Source: Prunus persica (Eukaryota > Streptophyta > Magnoliopsida > Rosales > Rosaceae). From it: a stretch of DNA of 64,000 bases. Each line of letters starts with the position of its first letter. Within the stretch, counting starts at the first letter, position 1. Of the stretch, positions 22,799 to 34,190 are shown piece by piece. The notes below the pieces were generated by a model that saw nothing but the letters and a program-made list of their open reading frames with translations, did no database searches and was not told where the DNA came from. The translations under genes were made by a program, and so were the position numbers. Where the stretch lies: assembly GCF_000346465.2 (NCBI RefSeq), contig NC_034016.1, positions 7,341,814-7,405,813 on the forward strand, given 5' to 3'.

Positions 22799-23770
22799 TG
22801 TTTGGGGCTGTTGAAAATTATAGCAGAATTTGAAGCTTGCGAGGAGATTGCGGCTGGGCTATGCGAAGAGATTTCGGCCGGGATATAGTTGGAATGCGAC
22901 AGGGCCTAGGAACTGAAAAATACGGCCGGGCTTGGAGTCTGTTACGGCCTGGACAGCTGAAGGAGGTCTTGGAAAACCTCGGCCGGATTTTCGAATGGGA
23001 ATTGCAACTGAAATCTTGAAGTTTTCGTAGTCGGGCTAGGAGATTGAAGGCGGCCGAAATTGCTGGAGTCTTGGAGCTTTGGCAGCCTAGAATTGGGTGC
23101 AGCCGGGCCTTACGAGACACGGCTGAGAAGCTGGCTGGGCACAGTTAGAACTACAAGAAAATCTCGGCCAGATCTTTGAATGGTTGTTGCAGCCAGATTC
23201 TTTGGGCAAGGATCTTTGGGTTTCCTTGCAAAAATGCGGCTAGCTTGAAGTTCATATAGGTTAAAACATCTTTTATTTTATATATATATATATGAGTAAA
23301 AATGAATTATGCGGCTAGGTGAATGCGGCTGGAGCCTTTGTTGGTCTCTAAAATTAGGGCTAAAGGGTTTGCAAGATAAAACAATTGATTATATATATAT
23401 ATATATATTGAATAATATGAAATCTAATATATATTATATGGATGGCAATATAAGAGAAATCGGATGCCCACGTTTAAGCTAATGATTCAAGCCCAGATTT
23501 TCAGAGGATTATGTGCACGTGACGGAGGCCTCACAAGGAGAGAAATGAAGGGATTTTTTATAGTAACTCCGAGTGTTCCAAAGCAAGGAAGAATCAAGCA
23601 TGTCAGAATATTTCAATCAATGCAATCCCACGGATTTAGGAGGGCTTCGAAAGGAAAGAGTTTTTAAGAAGAGTTGACATTTGGCCATTCAATGGCCAGC
23701 TCATGGGCCAATAGATGCCCTATATAAACCTCACCAAACGAAGGCAGAAGACACACAACATCAGACAGAC
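22799..23770 (+). repeat. Truncated gypsy-type LTR (first copy)
   Basis: Begins TGTTTGGGGCTGTTGAAAAT and runs parallel to 24159-25230 (shared CGGCCGGATTT, TTTGTTGGTCTCTAAAATTA, ATATATTGAATAATATGAAA, CCCTATATAAACC). It stops after the TATA region at GACAGACAAA (23770), where copia sequence begins. It lacks the last 550 or so bases and has no internal region, so it is a leftover of an earlier insertion of the same family. Relative to it, the second copy has an extra 100 or so bases before the TATATA run. Confidence 0.75.
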
Positions 23771-24158
23771 AAATAGGATATCAATCAGCTTCTCTACCAG
23801 CTGCTGCTTGATAAAATGCCTATCCACTTCAACATGATTAGAATGTCTATGCTTCTCCTTGATAATGTTGTACTATGCCATGTAACAAGATTACCCCTAA
23901 TAAAAGTGAAGTAACCCAATGTTAGAACGTCTATCTGTTATATAGACTGCCCAATATGCATCTGTATAGCCCTTGACTTTCAAATGTCCTAGTTTTATGA
24001 ATATCAAGCCTCTTCCTGGAGCTTTCTTCAAACAACTCAATATCCTAATAACTGTTGCTAGGTGATCCTCACTAGGAAAATGCATGAATTGGCTAACAAC
24101 ACTAACCACATATGAGATGTCTGGGCTAGTGTGCGAAAGATAAATTAGTCTTCCCACT
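23771..24158 (-). pseudogene. Ty1/copia reverse transcriptase / RNase H fragment
   Basis: The minus strand reads GRLIYLSHTSPDISYVVSVV, QFMHFPSEDHL, RILSCLKKAPGRGL and GYTDAYWAVYITDRRS: the C-terminal end of copia reverse transcriptase and the start of RNase H (family GYTDADWAG, second D changed to Y). It is followed by degraded RNase H. It lies between two LTR copies of a gypsy family, and the second LTR (24159) interrupts it in the reverse transcriptase. Confidence 0.85.
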
Positions 24159-25789
24159 TGTTTGGGGTTGTTGAAAATCACGACCGAATTTGAAGTTTGC
24201 GAGAGATTGTGGCCGGGCTATGCTAAAAGATTTCGGTCGGGATATAGTTGGAAAGCAATAGGGGCTAGGAACTGAAAACCGGGCTTGGAGTCTGTTACAG
24301 CCGGGACAACTAGAGGAGATCTTGGAAAAACTCGGCCGGATTTTTGAATGGGAATTGCGTCCAAAATCTTGAAGTTTTGGTAGTCGGGCTAGGAGATTGC
24401 AAGCGGCCAAAATTGATGGAGTCTTGGAGCTTTGGCGGTCGAGAATTGGGTGCAGCTGGGCCTCCGGAGATGCAACTAAGAAGCTCCCTGGGCACGGCTC
24501 GAACTACATGAAAATCTCGCTGGATCTTTGAATGGTTGTTGCGGCTCTTTGGGATTTCTTGCAAAAATGCACCGGCCTGAAGTTCATTTAGGTTGAAACA
24601 TCTTTACTTTTATTTTATATGTATATATATATATAAATGAGTAAAAACGAATTATGCGGCTGGGTGAATGCGGCTGGAGCCTTTGTTGGTCTCTAAAATT
24701 AAGGCTGAAGGGTTTGCAAGACAAAACAATTGATTTTATATATGCAATTGCTGCTTTAGAAAATTTTACATATATATACAAGTGTAAATATATATAGGGT
24801 TCTGTGCACGCACTCAGGCTGGAAGGTTTAGGCCTGCCTTGCGCTTATATATATATATATATTGAATAATATGAAATCTAATACATATTATATGGATGGC
24901 AATATAAGAGAAATCGGATGCCCAAGTTTAAGCCAACGATTCAAGCCCAGATTGTCAGAGGATTATGTGCACGTAACGGAGGCCTCACAAGGAGAGAAAT
25001 CAAGGGATTTTTTTATAGTAACTCCGAATGTTCCAAAGCAAGGAAGAATCAAGCATGTCAGAATATTCCAATCAATGCAATCCCACGGATTTAGAAGGGC
25101 TTCAAAAGGAAAGATTTTTTAAGAAGAGTTGACATTTGGCCATTCAATGGCTAGCTTATGGGCCGACGGATGCCCTATATAAACCACACCAGACGAAGGT
25201 AGAAGACACACAACATTAGACAGACAAACCTACTTTCTGTCTTGCACTTTCCTTTTCCTAGACTTAGGATTTTACTTTTCAAGCACCTAGTGTAGTGAGT
25301 TCTTCCTTTTTCTAGTGTAAGTTTATATTTTTCTTGTCATTTAAATTCAAGTTTATTTCGATTCCTTTACATTTCATTGTTAATGCACTTCAATTAAGTT
25401 TAATTTCAAGTTTGATTATTTTATCGTTCTTATCACTTTTATTTCGTTCTTGCTTTATTTATTTTATCGCACTTCAATTCTTGTCTTTAAGTTTATATAC
25501 ATATTTAGTTTAATTACATTATTTTCACATAAAACCCTAAAAATCATAAAAACATCCGTACAAAACCTAACCATCCTCGAGCCCGAGGAAGTGAAAGAAT
25601 CTGGGGCAAGAGGAGGTTCCTTGCTTGGCCACTCCATCATTTGGTCAGAAGTTAGAAGCGTAACACATCCATTTATTCACATTCCATTCAAGCCCAAATT
25701 CGGGGCTTGGTGGTGGCACGCCACGCACTCAAAAGAAGAAGGACCAAAAGTTCCTTCCATCGGTCGCCTCGACCGAAAAGAGGGAAACA
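24159..25789 (+). repeat. 5' LTR of the large Ty3/gypsy element
   Basis: Starts TGTTTGGGGTTG and ends GAGGGAAACA, followed three bases later by a primer-binding-like TTGGCACGCTCGGTGGGA. The last 285 bases (25505-25789) are repeated at 46408-46695, the 3' LTR stub. A TATATAAA box lies at about 25176. The five bases before it are CCACT and the five after the 3' stub are CCAAT, a possible target duplication with one mismatch. A (TA)n run sits at about 24845-24865. Confidence 0.75.
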
Positions 25790-25792
25790 TAA

Positions 25793-25810
25793 TTTGGCAC
25801 GCTCGGTGGG
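25793..25810 (+). promoter_or_regulatory. Probable retrotransposon primer-binding site
   Basis: TTGGCACGCTCGGTGGGA lies directly after the LTR end, the position where a tRNA primes minus-strand synthesis. The TGG start fits a tRNA 3' CCA, but I cannot name the tRNA. Confidence 0.5.
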
Positions 25811-25825
25811 ATCACTAGGTTTTGT

Positions 25826-28800
25826 ATGGTCGTAAACACTAGGAGGAATCCTAGAAGAGATCAAGAATTTGAAGAATCTAGACTTCGGTCAGAATCAAAG
25901 ACAAGCATGGCTGGTTGACTCTTTACGAATACTCAGCCACAAAATGTTCCGATCGCTCAACAAGAGCGAGTGTTAGTCGAAGATGTTACAGAAGTCGCTA
26001 GGGGACCAGTCTTGAGGCCAAATCCGGCCACTTCATTGGAACTCCAGCAACTCATGCGTGTCATGGAGGTAATGGCACAGTAGATGGCCACTCAAAATGC
26101 TCAAATCAATAAAAGGTTTGATCGATGGTTAGGCTAACAAAATGGCCAAAATGGGAACCAAAGGCGCCTAATAGAGCACCATCGGAGTAAATCCGCCCCA
26201 ACCTAATCCACCAGCTGGGGCAACCCAGCCCCAGTGGTTAATGTTCCAGCCCACAAGCTCACCAAAGGGTCGGAGCCAATTTTGTTGGGCCTCATATCAA
26301 CCAATTCGCCAGGGTCGGTGGTTGGAATAATCTCGGCGGGAATGCAAACAACCTATTGCTAGGAAACCAAGCAATCAACCAAGGTGTGGTCGAACAAATG
26401 ATTCAAGATATGGTTCTCCATGCTGGGAGGATTGGTAGGCCAATCTACCGGAGGCCATATCCGGAGCATTTTGATCAAGAGGAATTTCCAAGGGGTTTCA
26501 AGGTTCTGGATTTTGCACTATTTTTGGGAAATGGACTCCAATCGACCATTGAACACGTTGGCTGATTCACGGCCTAATGTGTGGAGATTGGGCACCGGGA
26601 GGCCTTGAAACTAAGGCTATTTCCTCGTACCCTTAAGGGGGCAGCTTTCTCATGGTATGTTAAGTTTCCGCAGAACTTCGTCCTGAATTGGCAAGTTATG
26701 GAGCAAGGCTTCCACGAGCAATTCTATCGACCGGAGCCGGAAGTCTCGATGGCCGACTTGGTGAAGATAAGCCAGAAGCCAAGTGACAAGACCCGACCCA
26801 AATTCCACTTTGGAATCCGAGCCGGACCCTGTGCATGTCCGACACCTAGCGGATGTCGGGCACGAATGACCTAATTGCCATTCTCTACAAAGCACAATAA
26901 AATAACAAGGTTAATTCCTACCGAAAAATCGACAGAGTCTCCCTTGTAACTGGATCAATACCAAAACATTTATACCTGCCAAACAAGTATATATATACAA
27001 CCAACTGCTAGCATATGTATATATACATTCCAACAGTTAAATTCAAATTTTAGGGCAAAATATCAGAGCGACTACTAAGAATTTACAAAGAAGTCAATTC
27101 TTTTACAAACAAAAAGTCCTACATCAGAAACGAAAGTGCGGAAGGTGAAAAATGGCCCGGTGGTGGATCACTATGCACGCCTACTGCCTGGGGGCACAAA
27201 ACATTGAAAGGGTGAGTGGACCCAAAAACAAGTTTTAAGAAAAAATAGCATAAGAACATACTAACCCCACTGTAAAAACAGTTATACAAACTAAATTATT
27301 CTCTTTATTAAATTCGTACTGAAATCAATACACTCATATAATTATACATATATATGCCAATCATACTCATGGTCAACATTTTCTTAAAGCATTGAAAATA
27401 GTTTAAAACTACCACCTAGGTGTACCCCTTATTTCCATCAATTCCTCGCATCACCAAGGGTGACACGTACTCGCAGGTCTCAGTGACACAAGGTCAGTCC
27501 GACCCGCAACTAGCAGGATTCAGGGGACCGGAGTCAACCTAATCCGCATTACTCGCTCCACACGAGTTCGAGTACCAAAGAACTCGTGGGGCAACTGTCA
27601 AGCATGCTGACTAAACCGAAGGCAACCAATAAAATCCGAAGGCAATGTTTGATCTGAAGGCAACTTATTTACTGAAGGCAACATCTGTATATTTGGGTAC
27701 CTAAGGTATTTCGGAAAATATAAAGTTTCTGAAGAAAATCTATTGACTAACTGAATTTCTGTAAACTCTAAAACTCTGTTGCCATTTATCTGATAATTAG
27801 CTAGAATTTCCTATATCCTTTAATGATGTTCCGCTCGACAGCATGCAAAACAAAATATTTAAAAGCATATAACAGCTTATAAAACACTAATCTTTGAGCA
27901 AAACTTATTTAAGATCAAATACTGTAACTGAACTGCTTAAATTCATTTATAAAACAAAGAGTCCACTCACTAATGGTCCGTGCTCACTGGACCTCTTGAA
28001 GGTCCCCCCGGCTCCTAGAAGTACGTGCATCAGATTAAAGTTGTTCCTATGCCCATAAAAGTTTTCCTTCCACTTGGAAAAATTTAGCAGTATCTTGGGA
28101 CTCAAAATGTGCTAAAGTCCCAAAAAGTCAACCCGAGACCCCGCGGGTCCACGACCTCACATATGATCCGGAAGCCTCTAGAAGTTTCAATATACCTAGG
28201 ACACATGTCCCGAGGGTTTGATCTCGATCGAACGGTCGAGTTTGATCTCGATCGAACGGTCGAGTTTGATCACGATCGTAGAATCGCACGATTTCTAAAC
28301 CCTAGCCCTAGGGTTCGCGATTTCGGAGTATCCGGGACTCCGATTCACGATCCGTCGAATCCTAAACGATTCTGGAATTGTCTAGAGTAACATATCTAAA
28401 AAGGATTACGATCCAATTGCTCAACAGTATTAAACGCGAAAATCGCATAATATGTAAAAATCCGTTCGAGGCTCAAACGGTATCCAAATTGAGATCCTCG
28501 AATTCCTACGCGCTCGTGACAACACGAGGATCATTCTAGGACTGAAAGTGAGCTCCACTAAGCCGCCCACGCGCTGCCACACGCGTCGGCAGCGCATGGG
28601 TGGCTCGATAATTTTCTGGCGATCGGAAAATCTTCAAACCGCTGGCCCAAACTTCTGTCCTAGGTAAAACACCCTATTTGGAACCACTTTTATTCTTGGA
28701 CTTACCCCAAAATCTGGTCGGAAGTGGCCGGAATTTCAAACTCAAAACTGGTGGAACTTTGGATCATGATTTGATCTATCTATGCTAAAAATCGCTCCAC

Positions 28801-30500
28801 TCCTTCCCAACCAGCAGCTAACTCATGAAAAATAGGTAAAGATTCATACCTTGATCGTCCGATTTGGTGGCTGGATGACGGAGATCGACGGCCGTGAAAT
28901 TTCAAACGAAAACTGGCAGTTTTCGTGGTTTTCCGGCGGGATCACGACGGCGGCTGCTGTCGAGGTGGGCTGAGGCTGACGGCGAGGCTTGGCCGGTCGT
29001 TTTGGCTCCAGTCTTGCGGCTTAGGGTGGTCGGTGACAGAAGTTATGGGGGTTTGGAGAGCGAAGGAAAGGAGGACGTAGGGAGAGGGAAGGAAGAGAGA
29101 CTAAGGGAGAAGAGAGAGAATGAGGTTTTGTAAAATCTAATTTTTCAAATTACCGTTTTGCCCCTCAGGGTATTTTAACAGTATTTTATTCGTTAAAGCT
29201 CCGATTCGAGCCCACTTCATGTCTACAAATTCGTTTTGTCGTACTCTACGCAACGGCGTGTGTGGAATTGTCAAATTCCTTCTCGGTCAAAAAGTTAACT
29301 TTTCTTTAATACATTATTCCAAGGGCAAAATTGTCTTTTCTTGTTAATAAATTACTAATTAAATATTAATTAAGGTTTGGGTTATTACACCAAGTGAGTC
29401 GGTCCAAGAATACTTTGGGTGATTTAAAGAAGCAAGGGCTAGATACACAGTTAATATGCCGGAGCACGAGCTTGACCTCTGAAAGAAATTCGAAGGAATT
29501 CAGTTCTGCGACATTTATGATCTCTTACTTCGGATGGACCGATACGAAGCTCTTCAAAAGGAGGAGCAACAAAAAGGGCGGCCGGCACCACGGTCAACAT
29601 TTTATAGGGATTAAACCAAATCTTCCAGGTCTAGGACTACAGCGGTCCACGCGGTGGACATTGAAGATATAGACACAGAAGAAAGAGGTGATGAAGTTTA
29701 CTTAGAGGAGGAAGAAGAGTCGGCCGGGGTAAACTTGGCTGAGATTGTGGCCAAAAGGCCATATGTGTGCAAGGCTTTGTCTAAAGCCTCTAAGGATCAA
29801 AGGCCGATCACGACCCAAGTATCCAAGTTTAGTGGAACCTCCCAAATGGTGGTAGTGACAAAGTCCTATACGTTTGATATTTCTAAAGCCGAACAAATTT
29901 TCGACCAACTTTTGAAAAAAAGATCATAAAATTGTCTAATGATCATGATATTTCGTCGGAATGCCGTGCAGGATCTCATTGATCGGAAGATCTTGAAATT
30001 TCCGGAGAAATTTGCAATGGGCGTCGACCAGAATCCTTTCCCAAATGCTCAAATCAACATGGTGAATGCCAACTTCCCAAGGCCAGACCAACCTAGGCCA
30101 AGGTTGGATTTGGGCAGCTCAGCGAAGGCTGCTGCAGAAAGAAAGGCAAAGGAGATTTTGGCAGACCCTAAAGCAAGGGGCAAGGCCAAAATGTACCCTG
30201 AGATGGCCAAGGTTCTAGAGACAAAAGTTTCGACCAAGGAAGAACCTCCAAAGGCGATTGTACTATGCAGTCGATGCCAATGCGAGTTAACTCTCGAAGT
30301 GGTTTCTCCAAAGCCCAAGAAGCCAACCAAGGACCTTACCAAGGGGCTGATTAAGGAGCAAACCAAGGATCAAGTCCAAGTGGGAAGATCTAGAAGTTTT
30401 GAAAGGAGTATGATAACAAGTTCGGCCGAGAATTACAGCCCATATAGCCCAAGTGGCGAGATGGAAGTGAGGCCGAATAAACGGCCATTGCATTAGTACC
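25826..30500 (+). pseudogene. Ty3/gypsy gag (and protease-proximal) remnant, interrupted by a solo LTR
   Basis: Starts MVVNTRRNPRRDQEF at 25826 and soon hits stops. The retrotransposon gag core is clear at 26575-26783 (LRLFPRTLKGAAFSWYVKFP, NWQVMEQGFHEQFY, MADLVKISQKPS). The LTR at 26784-29389 splits it, and it resumes with ESVQEYF, EARARYTVNMPEHEL and further acidic sequence (29395-29930), then a Lys/Pro-rich tail to 30496. Many stops and at least one frameshift make it non-functional. Removing the LTR and one CCAAG restores the reading through the junction. Confidence 0.8.
26784..29389 (-). mobile_element. Solo LTR of the TGTAATAACCC family (2606 bp), copy A
   Basis: On the minus strand it starts TGTAATAACCCAAACC and ends GGGTCTTGTCA. 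Flanks are CCAAG at 26779-26783 and 29390-29394, a perfect 5-bp duplication in the host gag frame. Family members at 36273, 37934, 40530 and 41570 share its blocks: a start-proximal TTAATTATTAAATTA, a CAAGAACAAAAGTGG block, a GCATGCTTGACAGTTGCCCC block and GGGTCCTGTCA at the end. No primer-binding site or coding region. Long LTRs beginning TGTAA.AACCC resemble those of plant chromoviruses; that placement is a guess. Confidence 0.9.
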
Positions 30501-30849
30501 CAGATAAGTACGAGAGGCCGAGATATCAACCGAAGAGGAGAAATCAACATGCCCCTCTAAGATATGAAGACATTGATTCGCTATACTCAAGCCAAAATCG
30601 AAGCATGTGCATTTCGATGGGAGAAGGCAAAAGCTGAGATGGGGCCTATGTGTCAAGACCCCGCCCCACGGACGATAGTGGTGTCCCAACTTTCAAGGTG
30701 CCGAACACAAAGGCGGGCCAGTGGTATAGAAGCAGAGGCCTAAAACTCCCACCGGTACCCTTGAGCAAGACTCAAACGAGAAGGGCTCAAAGGCAATATG
30801 CCACCACTTGCAAGGCGGAGTTAGAATGGGTGGACAAAAGGCAAGCTCA
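30501..30849 (+). pseudogene. Junction of gypsy polyprotein where reverse transcriptase is missing
   Basis: The open part at 30650-31030 goes from protease-proximal sequence (TRRAQRQYATTCKAELEWVD) directly into the RNase H lead-in (RKYSPVEKLCLTLYFTAAKL). In family members these are separated by the reverse transcriptase domain of several hundred residues. The frame is kept across the junction near 30865, so a deletion removed the polymerase in frame. Confidence 0.6.
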
Positions 30850-31610
30850 ACTTGACCGATTAGTCGAGCGAAAATATTCCCCAGTGGAGAAACTTTGCTT
30901 GACCCTATACTTTACCGCGGCGAAGTTAAGGCATTACATGTTGCCCTCCATGGTGCATATAATCGCCGAGACTGATTTGATAAAATACATGCTCACTTGG
31001 CTAACCATTAGAAGGCGAATAGGAAAATAGATGATGGCATTGGCGAAGTTCACTTTCCGATATGTGCCTCAGTAGGCCGTCAAGGGGCAAGCTTTAGCAG
31101 ATTTCTTCGCGGCCCACCCTTGTGTTTTAATAGAGGAGATAGATTTCCTCAAGGTGGGCACGTTGAGTTTATTTCCATGGCGCCTTTATTTTGGCAGGTC
31201 TCCAACATCTAACATGGGTGGGGTAGGTGTCATCATTTAATCACACAAAGGATTCTGAACTCGTTATTCATTTCAATTAGACTTTGATTGTACCAACAAT
31301 CAAGTTGAATACGAGGCCCTGACCATAGGGTTGGAAATTAAAGAAAGAGCTTGGGGTAAATAGTGTGTCAGTTATGGGAGATTCAGTATTGGTCTTAAAA
31401 CAATTGTTTGGTGACTACAAGGTGACTAGCCAAGCTTTGCTCGGATATCATGCCTTAGCTAGCTAGTTGATGGAAGATTTTGATGATGTGAGACTCGCCC
31501 ACCTACCAAGAGAGCATAACTCTCAAGCCAACGTCATGGCCCAATTAGCATCCAGATTGCAAATCTCTGAGGGGCTCTCTGAGGAGCTTTTTAAAGTTGA
31601 GAAATGATCT
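30850..31610 (+). pseudogene. Ty3/gypsy RNase H region
   Basis: Reads YSPVEKLCLTLYFTAAKLRH, HIIAETDLIKYML, then after stops FTFRYVPQ, QALADFFAAHP, then the RNase H-like fold with NNQVEYEALTIGLE, VMGDSVLVLKQLFGDYK and LAHLPREHNSQANVMAQLAS. These match the tether and archaeal-type RNase H of plant gypsy elements (EYEAL, GDS..V, REHN..AD..A). Several stops and frameshifts are present. It ends near 31610, before the Cassandra insertion at 31658. Confidence 0.75.
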
Positions 31611-31734
31611 CTCCCTTCCATCTTTGAAAAAGGGACTCAGCGGAAGTTATGGTGCTAATCGGCTCCGTCGTAGCACGATATTGTCCACTTTGGGCCCAAC
31701 CTTTCTGGCCTCACGATTTTATTTCTGAGAACTC

Positions 31735-31817
31735 ACGAGCAACTTCCCAGTGGGTCACCCATCCTGGGATTACTCTAGCCCCAACTCGCTTAATTTCGGA
31801 GTTCCCATGACTCCGAA
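31735..31817 (-). repeat. 5S rRNA-like segment in the Cassandra 3' LTR
   Basis: The minus strand reads ACTCCGAAATTAAGCGAG and later AGGATGGGTGACC..CTGGGAAGT, matching the 3' two-thirds of plant 5S rRNA, including the internal promoter part. It is a retrotransposon LTR component, not a genuine 5S gene: diverged, missing the 5' third, and present in both LTRs. Confidence 0.85.
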
Positions 31818-32078
31818 CCTAGTGAGCTCCTAAAAGGCCTCGTAGTAGATGGAGGCGAGCATGTACATATAAGGCACATCACCCCCTCTCCGTTGGTTGA
31901 TGTGGGATGTTACAATCCACCCCCCTTAAGGGCCCGACATCCTCGTCGGCACACTCGCACAGCACGGCAGAGTAGCTCTGATACCAAATTGTCACATCCC
32001 GGGATCGGCTCCACCGTAGCACGATATTGTCTGCTTTGGGCCCCCTTCTCTGCCCTCACGTTTTGTTTCTGGGAATTC

Positions 32079-32161
32079 ACGAGCAACTTCCCAGTGGGTC
32101 ACCCATCCTGGGATTGTTTAGTCCTAACTCGCTTAACTTCGGAGTTCCCATGACTCCGAAG
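32079..32161 (-). repeat. 5S rRNA-like segment in the Cassandra 5' LTR
   Basis: Second copy: the minus strand reads ACTCCGAAGTTAAGCGAG and AGGATGGGTGACC. It differs from the 3' LTR copy at several positions, showing some age since insertion. Confidence 0.85.
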
Positions 32162-32210
32162 CCAGTGAGCTCCCAAAAGGCCTCTCCGTTGGTCGGTGTG
32201 GGATGTTACA

Positions 32211-33316
32211 TGAAATGTTTGGGCAAAAATGAACAACTAGTAGCAATGAACGAGGTCCACGAAGGGATATGCGGTGCCCATCAAGCTGGCATCAAGATGA
32301 GGTGGCTTTTAAGGAGGCACGGTTATTATTGGCCAACTATCCTCAAAGATTGCATTGAATATGCCAAGGTTGCAAAGATTGTCAAAAACCTGGGCCGATC
32401 CAACATGTCCTGGCTGGACCAATGAATCCTTTTGTCAAGGCTTGGCCTTTCAAAGGTTGGGTAATGGATGTGATTGGCCAAATCCATCCAAAGTCATCCA
32501 AGGGCCATAAGTACATATTGGTGGCCAACGATTTCTTCACAAAGTGGGTGGAGGTCGTCCTACTCAAGCAAGTTACCCAGGTCGAGGTGATAGAATTCAT
32601 TAAGAGAATATCATCCACCGATTTGGCTTGCTTGAGTCCATCATGACTGACCGAGGAACGGCTTTCATGGGGGAGGTTGTTCAAGCAACCGTGAGGAATT
32701 GATGAATTAAGATGGTTCAATTCACCCCATACAATCCCCAATCAAATGGCCAAGCAGAGGCTAGTAATAAGGTGATAAAAGGGATTTTGGAAAAAATGAT
32801 CGATAAGAATCCCAAGGAATTGCACTCTCTTCTTTCCAACTATCTATGGGCGTATAGAACCTCGAAGAGGTCTGCCATGTGAAAAACGCCATTCGCCCTC
32901 ACCTACGGCCATGATGTCGTTTTGCCACTTGAGACGAATGGAGTAAGGACGAATATGAGCAAGCCATGGCACAAGAGTTAGACGAACTCGACGAGGTTAA
33001 ATTGGGCGCTTTAGATAGATTGAAGGCCCAAAAAGAGGCCGTGGCTCAAGCATACGACAAGAGAACCAAGGCCAAGAGTTTTGGAGTCGGAGATTTAGTA
33101 TGGAATACCATTCTTCCGATGGGATCAAAGGATCCAAAATTCCGCAAGTGGTCTCCGACTTGGGAAGGCCCATTTCTTGTCCCCCAAGTGTTGGGGAAGA
33201 GGGCTTACAAGTTAAGTGACCAAAATGGTCGGGTTCATGATTTGCCGATCAATTGTCGATTTTTGAAAAAATTTTACTGGCAGATAGATAGTCGGCCACA
33301 AAGAAAATTTTCATAA
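32211..33316 (+). pseudogene. Ty3/gypsy integrase remnant
   Basis: Zinc-binding lead: EVHEGICGAHQAGIKMRWLL and RRHGYYWPTILKDC, but the second half of the HHCC motif is degraded. Catalytic core: MDVIGQIHPKSSKGHKYILV (first D), FFTKWVEVV, MTDRGTAF in another frame at about 32643 (second D) and QSNGQAEASNKV at about 32740-32770 (E). C-terminal part 32966-33316: KSFGVGDLVW, KFRKWSPTWEGPF and CRFLKKFY. At least two frameshifts and stops between the core parts make it inactive. It is the last plus-strand domain of the element. Confidence 0.85.
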
Positions 33317-33569
33317 TGAAATAATGGTTTTTATTGGAAGAATGGGTATCATAAAAGGATCTCTTCCAAAAGATATCATATATATATAGGTGGGCAAAAG
33401 TTTACTACAAAATGGGGCCAAGCAATGGCTTAAGCATCCACCAAAGGCTTAAGAAATAATAACTAAGCTAGTTCTACCATATGTGGTGACCAAATAAAAT
33501 GAAACTAGCTAAGTACAAAATGGGCCAACCAATGGCCAAGTATGAACCTAAGCACCGGGGAAAGGGTGC
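33317..33569. other. Spacer between integrase and the antisense gene
   Basis: Holds a polypurine-poor stretch with a short TATATATA at about 33378. No coding signal on either strand. Confidence 0.4.
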
Positions 33570-34190
33570 AAAGGGCAGTCCTAAAGCTCTCCATCGTGGT
33601 ATCTCCGGCAGACAAGGTAGACTGAATCATCAACTTCCTCTCTCGATACTCTTCCACTGCTGCAGCATCCTGTCGAAGTTGAGCCTCAAGAGGCCTATTG
33701 CTTCAAACAATCTCGGAGACTTTGGCAACAATGTCAGCCTTCCTCTCGTGAAGCTGCTTCACTTGCTCATCGATATCCGCAGCCTTCTGTTGCATTTGGC
33801 GGGCAATCTCGATCTCTTTCCTCATGGTGGCACTACATGATGTAATCTGCTTCTCCAGATCTTGGCCCATCTTTTGCTTCTCCAGAAAAGGACGGCAGCG
33901 GGGGGCAAGTTTCTCCACCTGACCAAAGAGATATGTGATCATTGCCTCCGAGCTTGGGTTTGGAAAAAATCCAAAACTTGCCAAAGTCCCCATGGCAGCC
34001 TTGAGCTTGTTTCTCTCATCTTTTTCCTCCAAGGACGTGAGATCTCCATCTCTATATGGCCGAAGTAGGGCCTCAACCCCGAAATTTGGTAGGGCCCTGG
34101 TCGTGGTGGAGGAAGTGGCAAGGCTAGTGGAAGCCTCTATCAAAGATATAGGTGCATCCCACTAATCGAGGAAGTCAAAAATATTACCAG
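33570..34190 (-). pseudogene. Antisense gypsy gene, C-terminal coiled-coil exon
   Basis: On the minus strand an acceptor TTTTCCTTGCAG at about 34195 opens an exon reading LSGNIFDFLD, one stop, then an open 146 codons with FGVEALLRPYRDGDLTSLEE, FFPNPSSEAMITYLFGQVEK and a long heptad-like tract (QMQQKAADIDEQVKQLHERK), continuing less openly to about 33570. The tract is predicted coiled coil. It is the most 3' part of the antisense gene that also carries the plant mobile domain (36155-37933). Function unknown. Confidence 0.55.

Larger units (their letters stand above)
31658..32210 (-). mobile_element. Cassandra-type TRIM retrotransposon
   Basis: Minus orientation. 5' LTR 31990-32210 (221 bp, TGTAACATCCC to GGGATGTGACA). 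Three bases on is TGGTATCAGAGC (minus strand of 31975-31986), the classic initiator-Met tRNA primer-binding site. After a very short interior comes the polypurine tract (minus strand of 31915-31928, AAGGGGGGTGGAT) and the 3' LTR 31658-31914, which lacks its last 14 or so bases. Both LTRs contain a 5S rRNA-like segment, the hallmark of Cassandra. No coding capacity; it relies on proteins from other elements. It lies in the gypsy polyprotein between RNase H and integrase. Confidence 0.92.

Noticed and set aside
28894..29133. 79-codon open frame in LTR copy A
   Set aside because: It lies in the non-coding LTR, on the strand opposite the LTR's orientation, and has no domain.
31975..31986. tRNA-like TGGTATCAGAGC
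   Set aside because: Only the 12 bases complementary to the tRNA-Met 3' end are present; it is a primer-binding site.
31735..32161. Possible 5S rRNA genes
   Set aside because: The 5S-like pieces are incomplete and lie in the paired LTRs of a Cassandra element.
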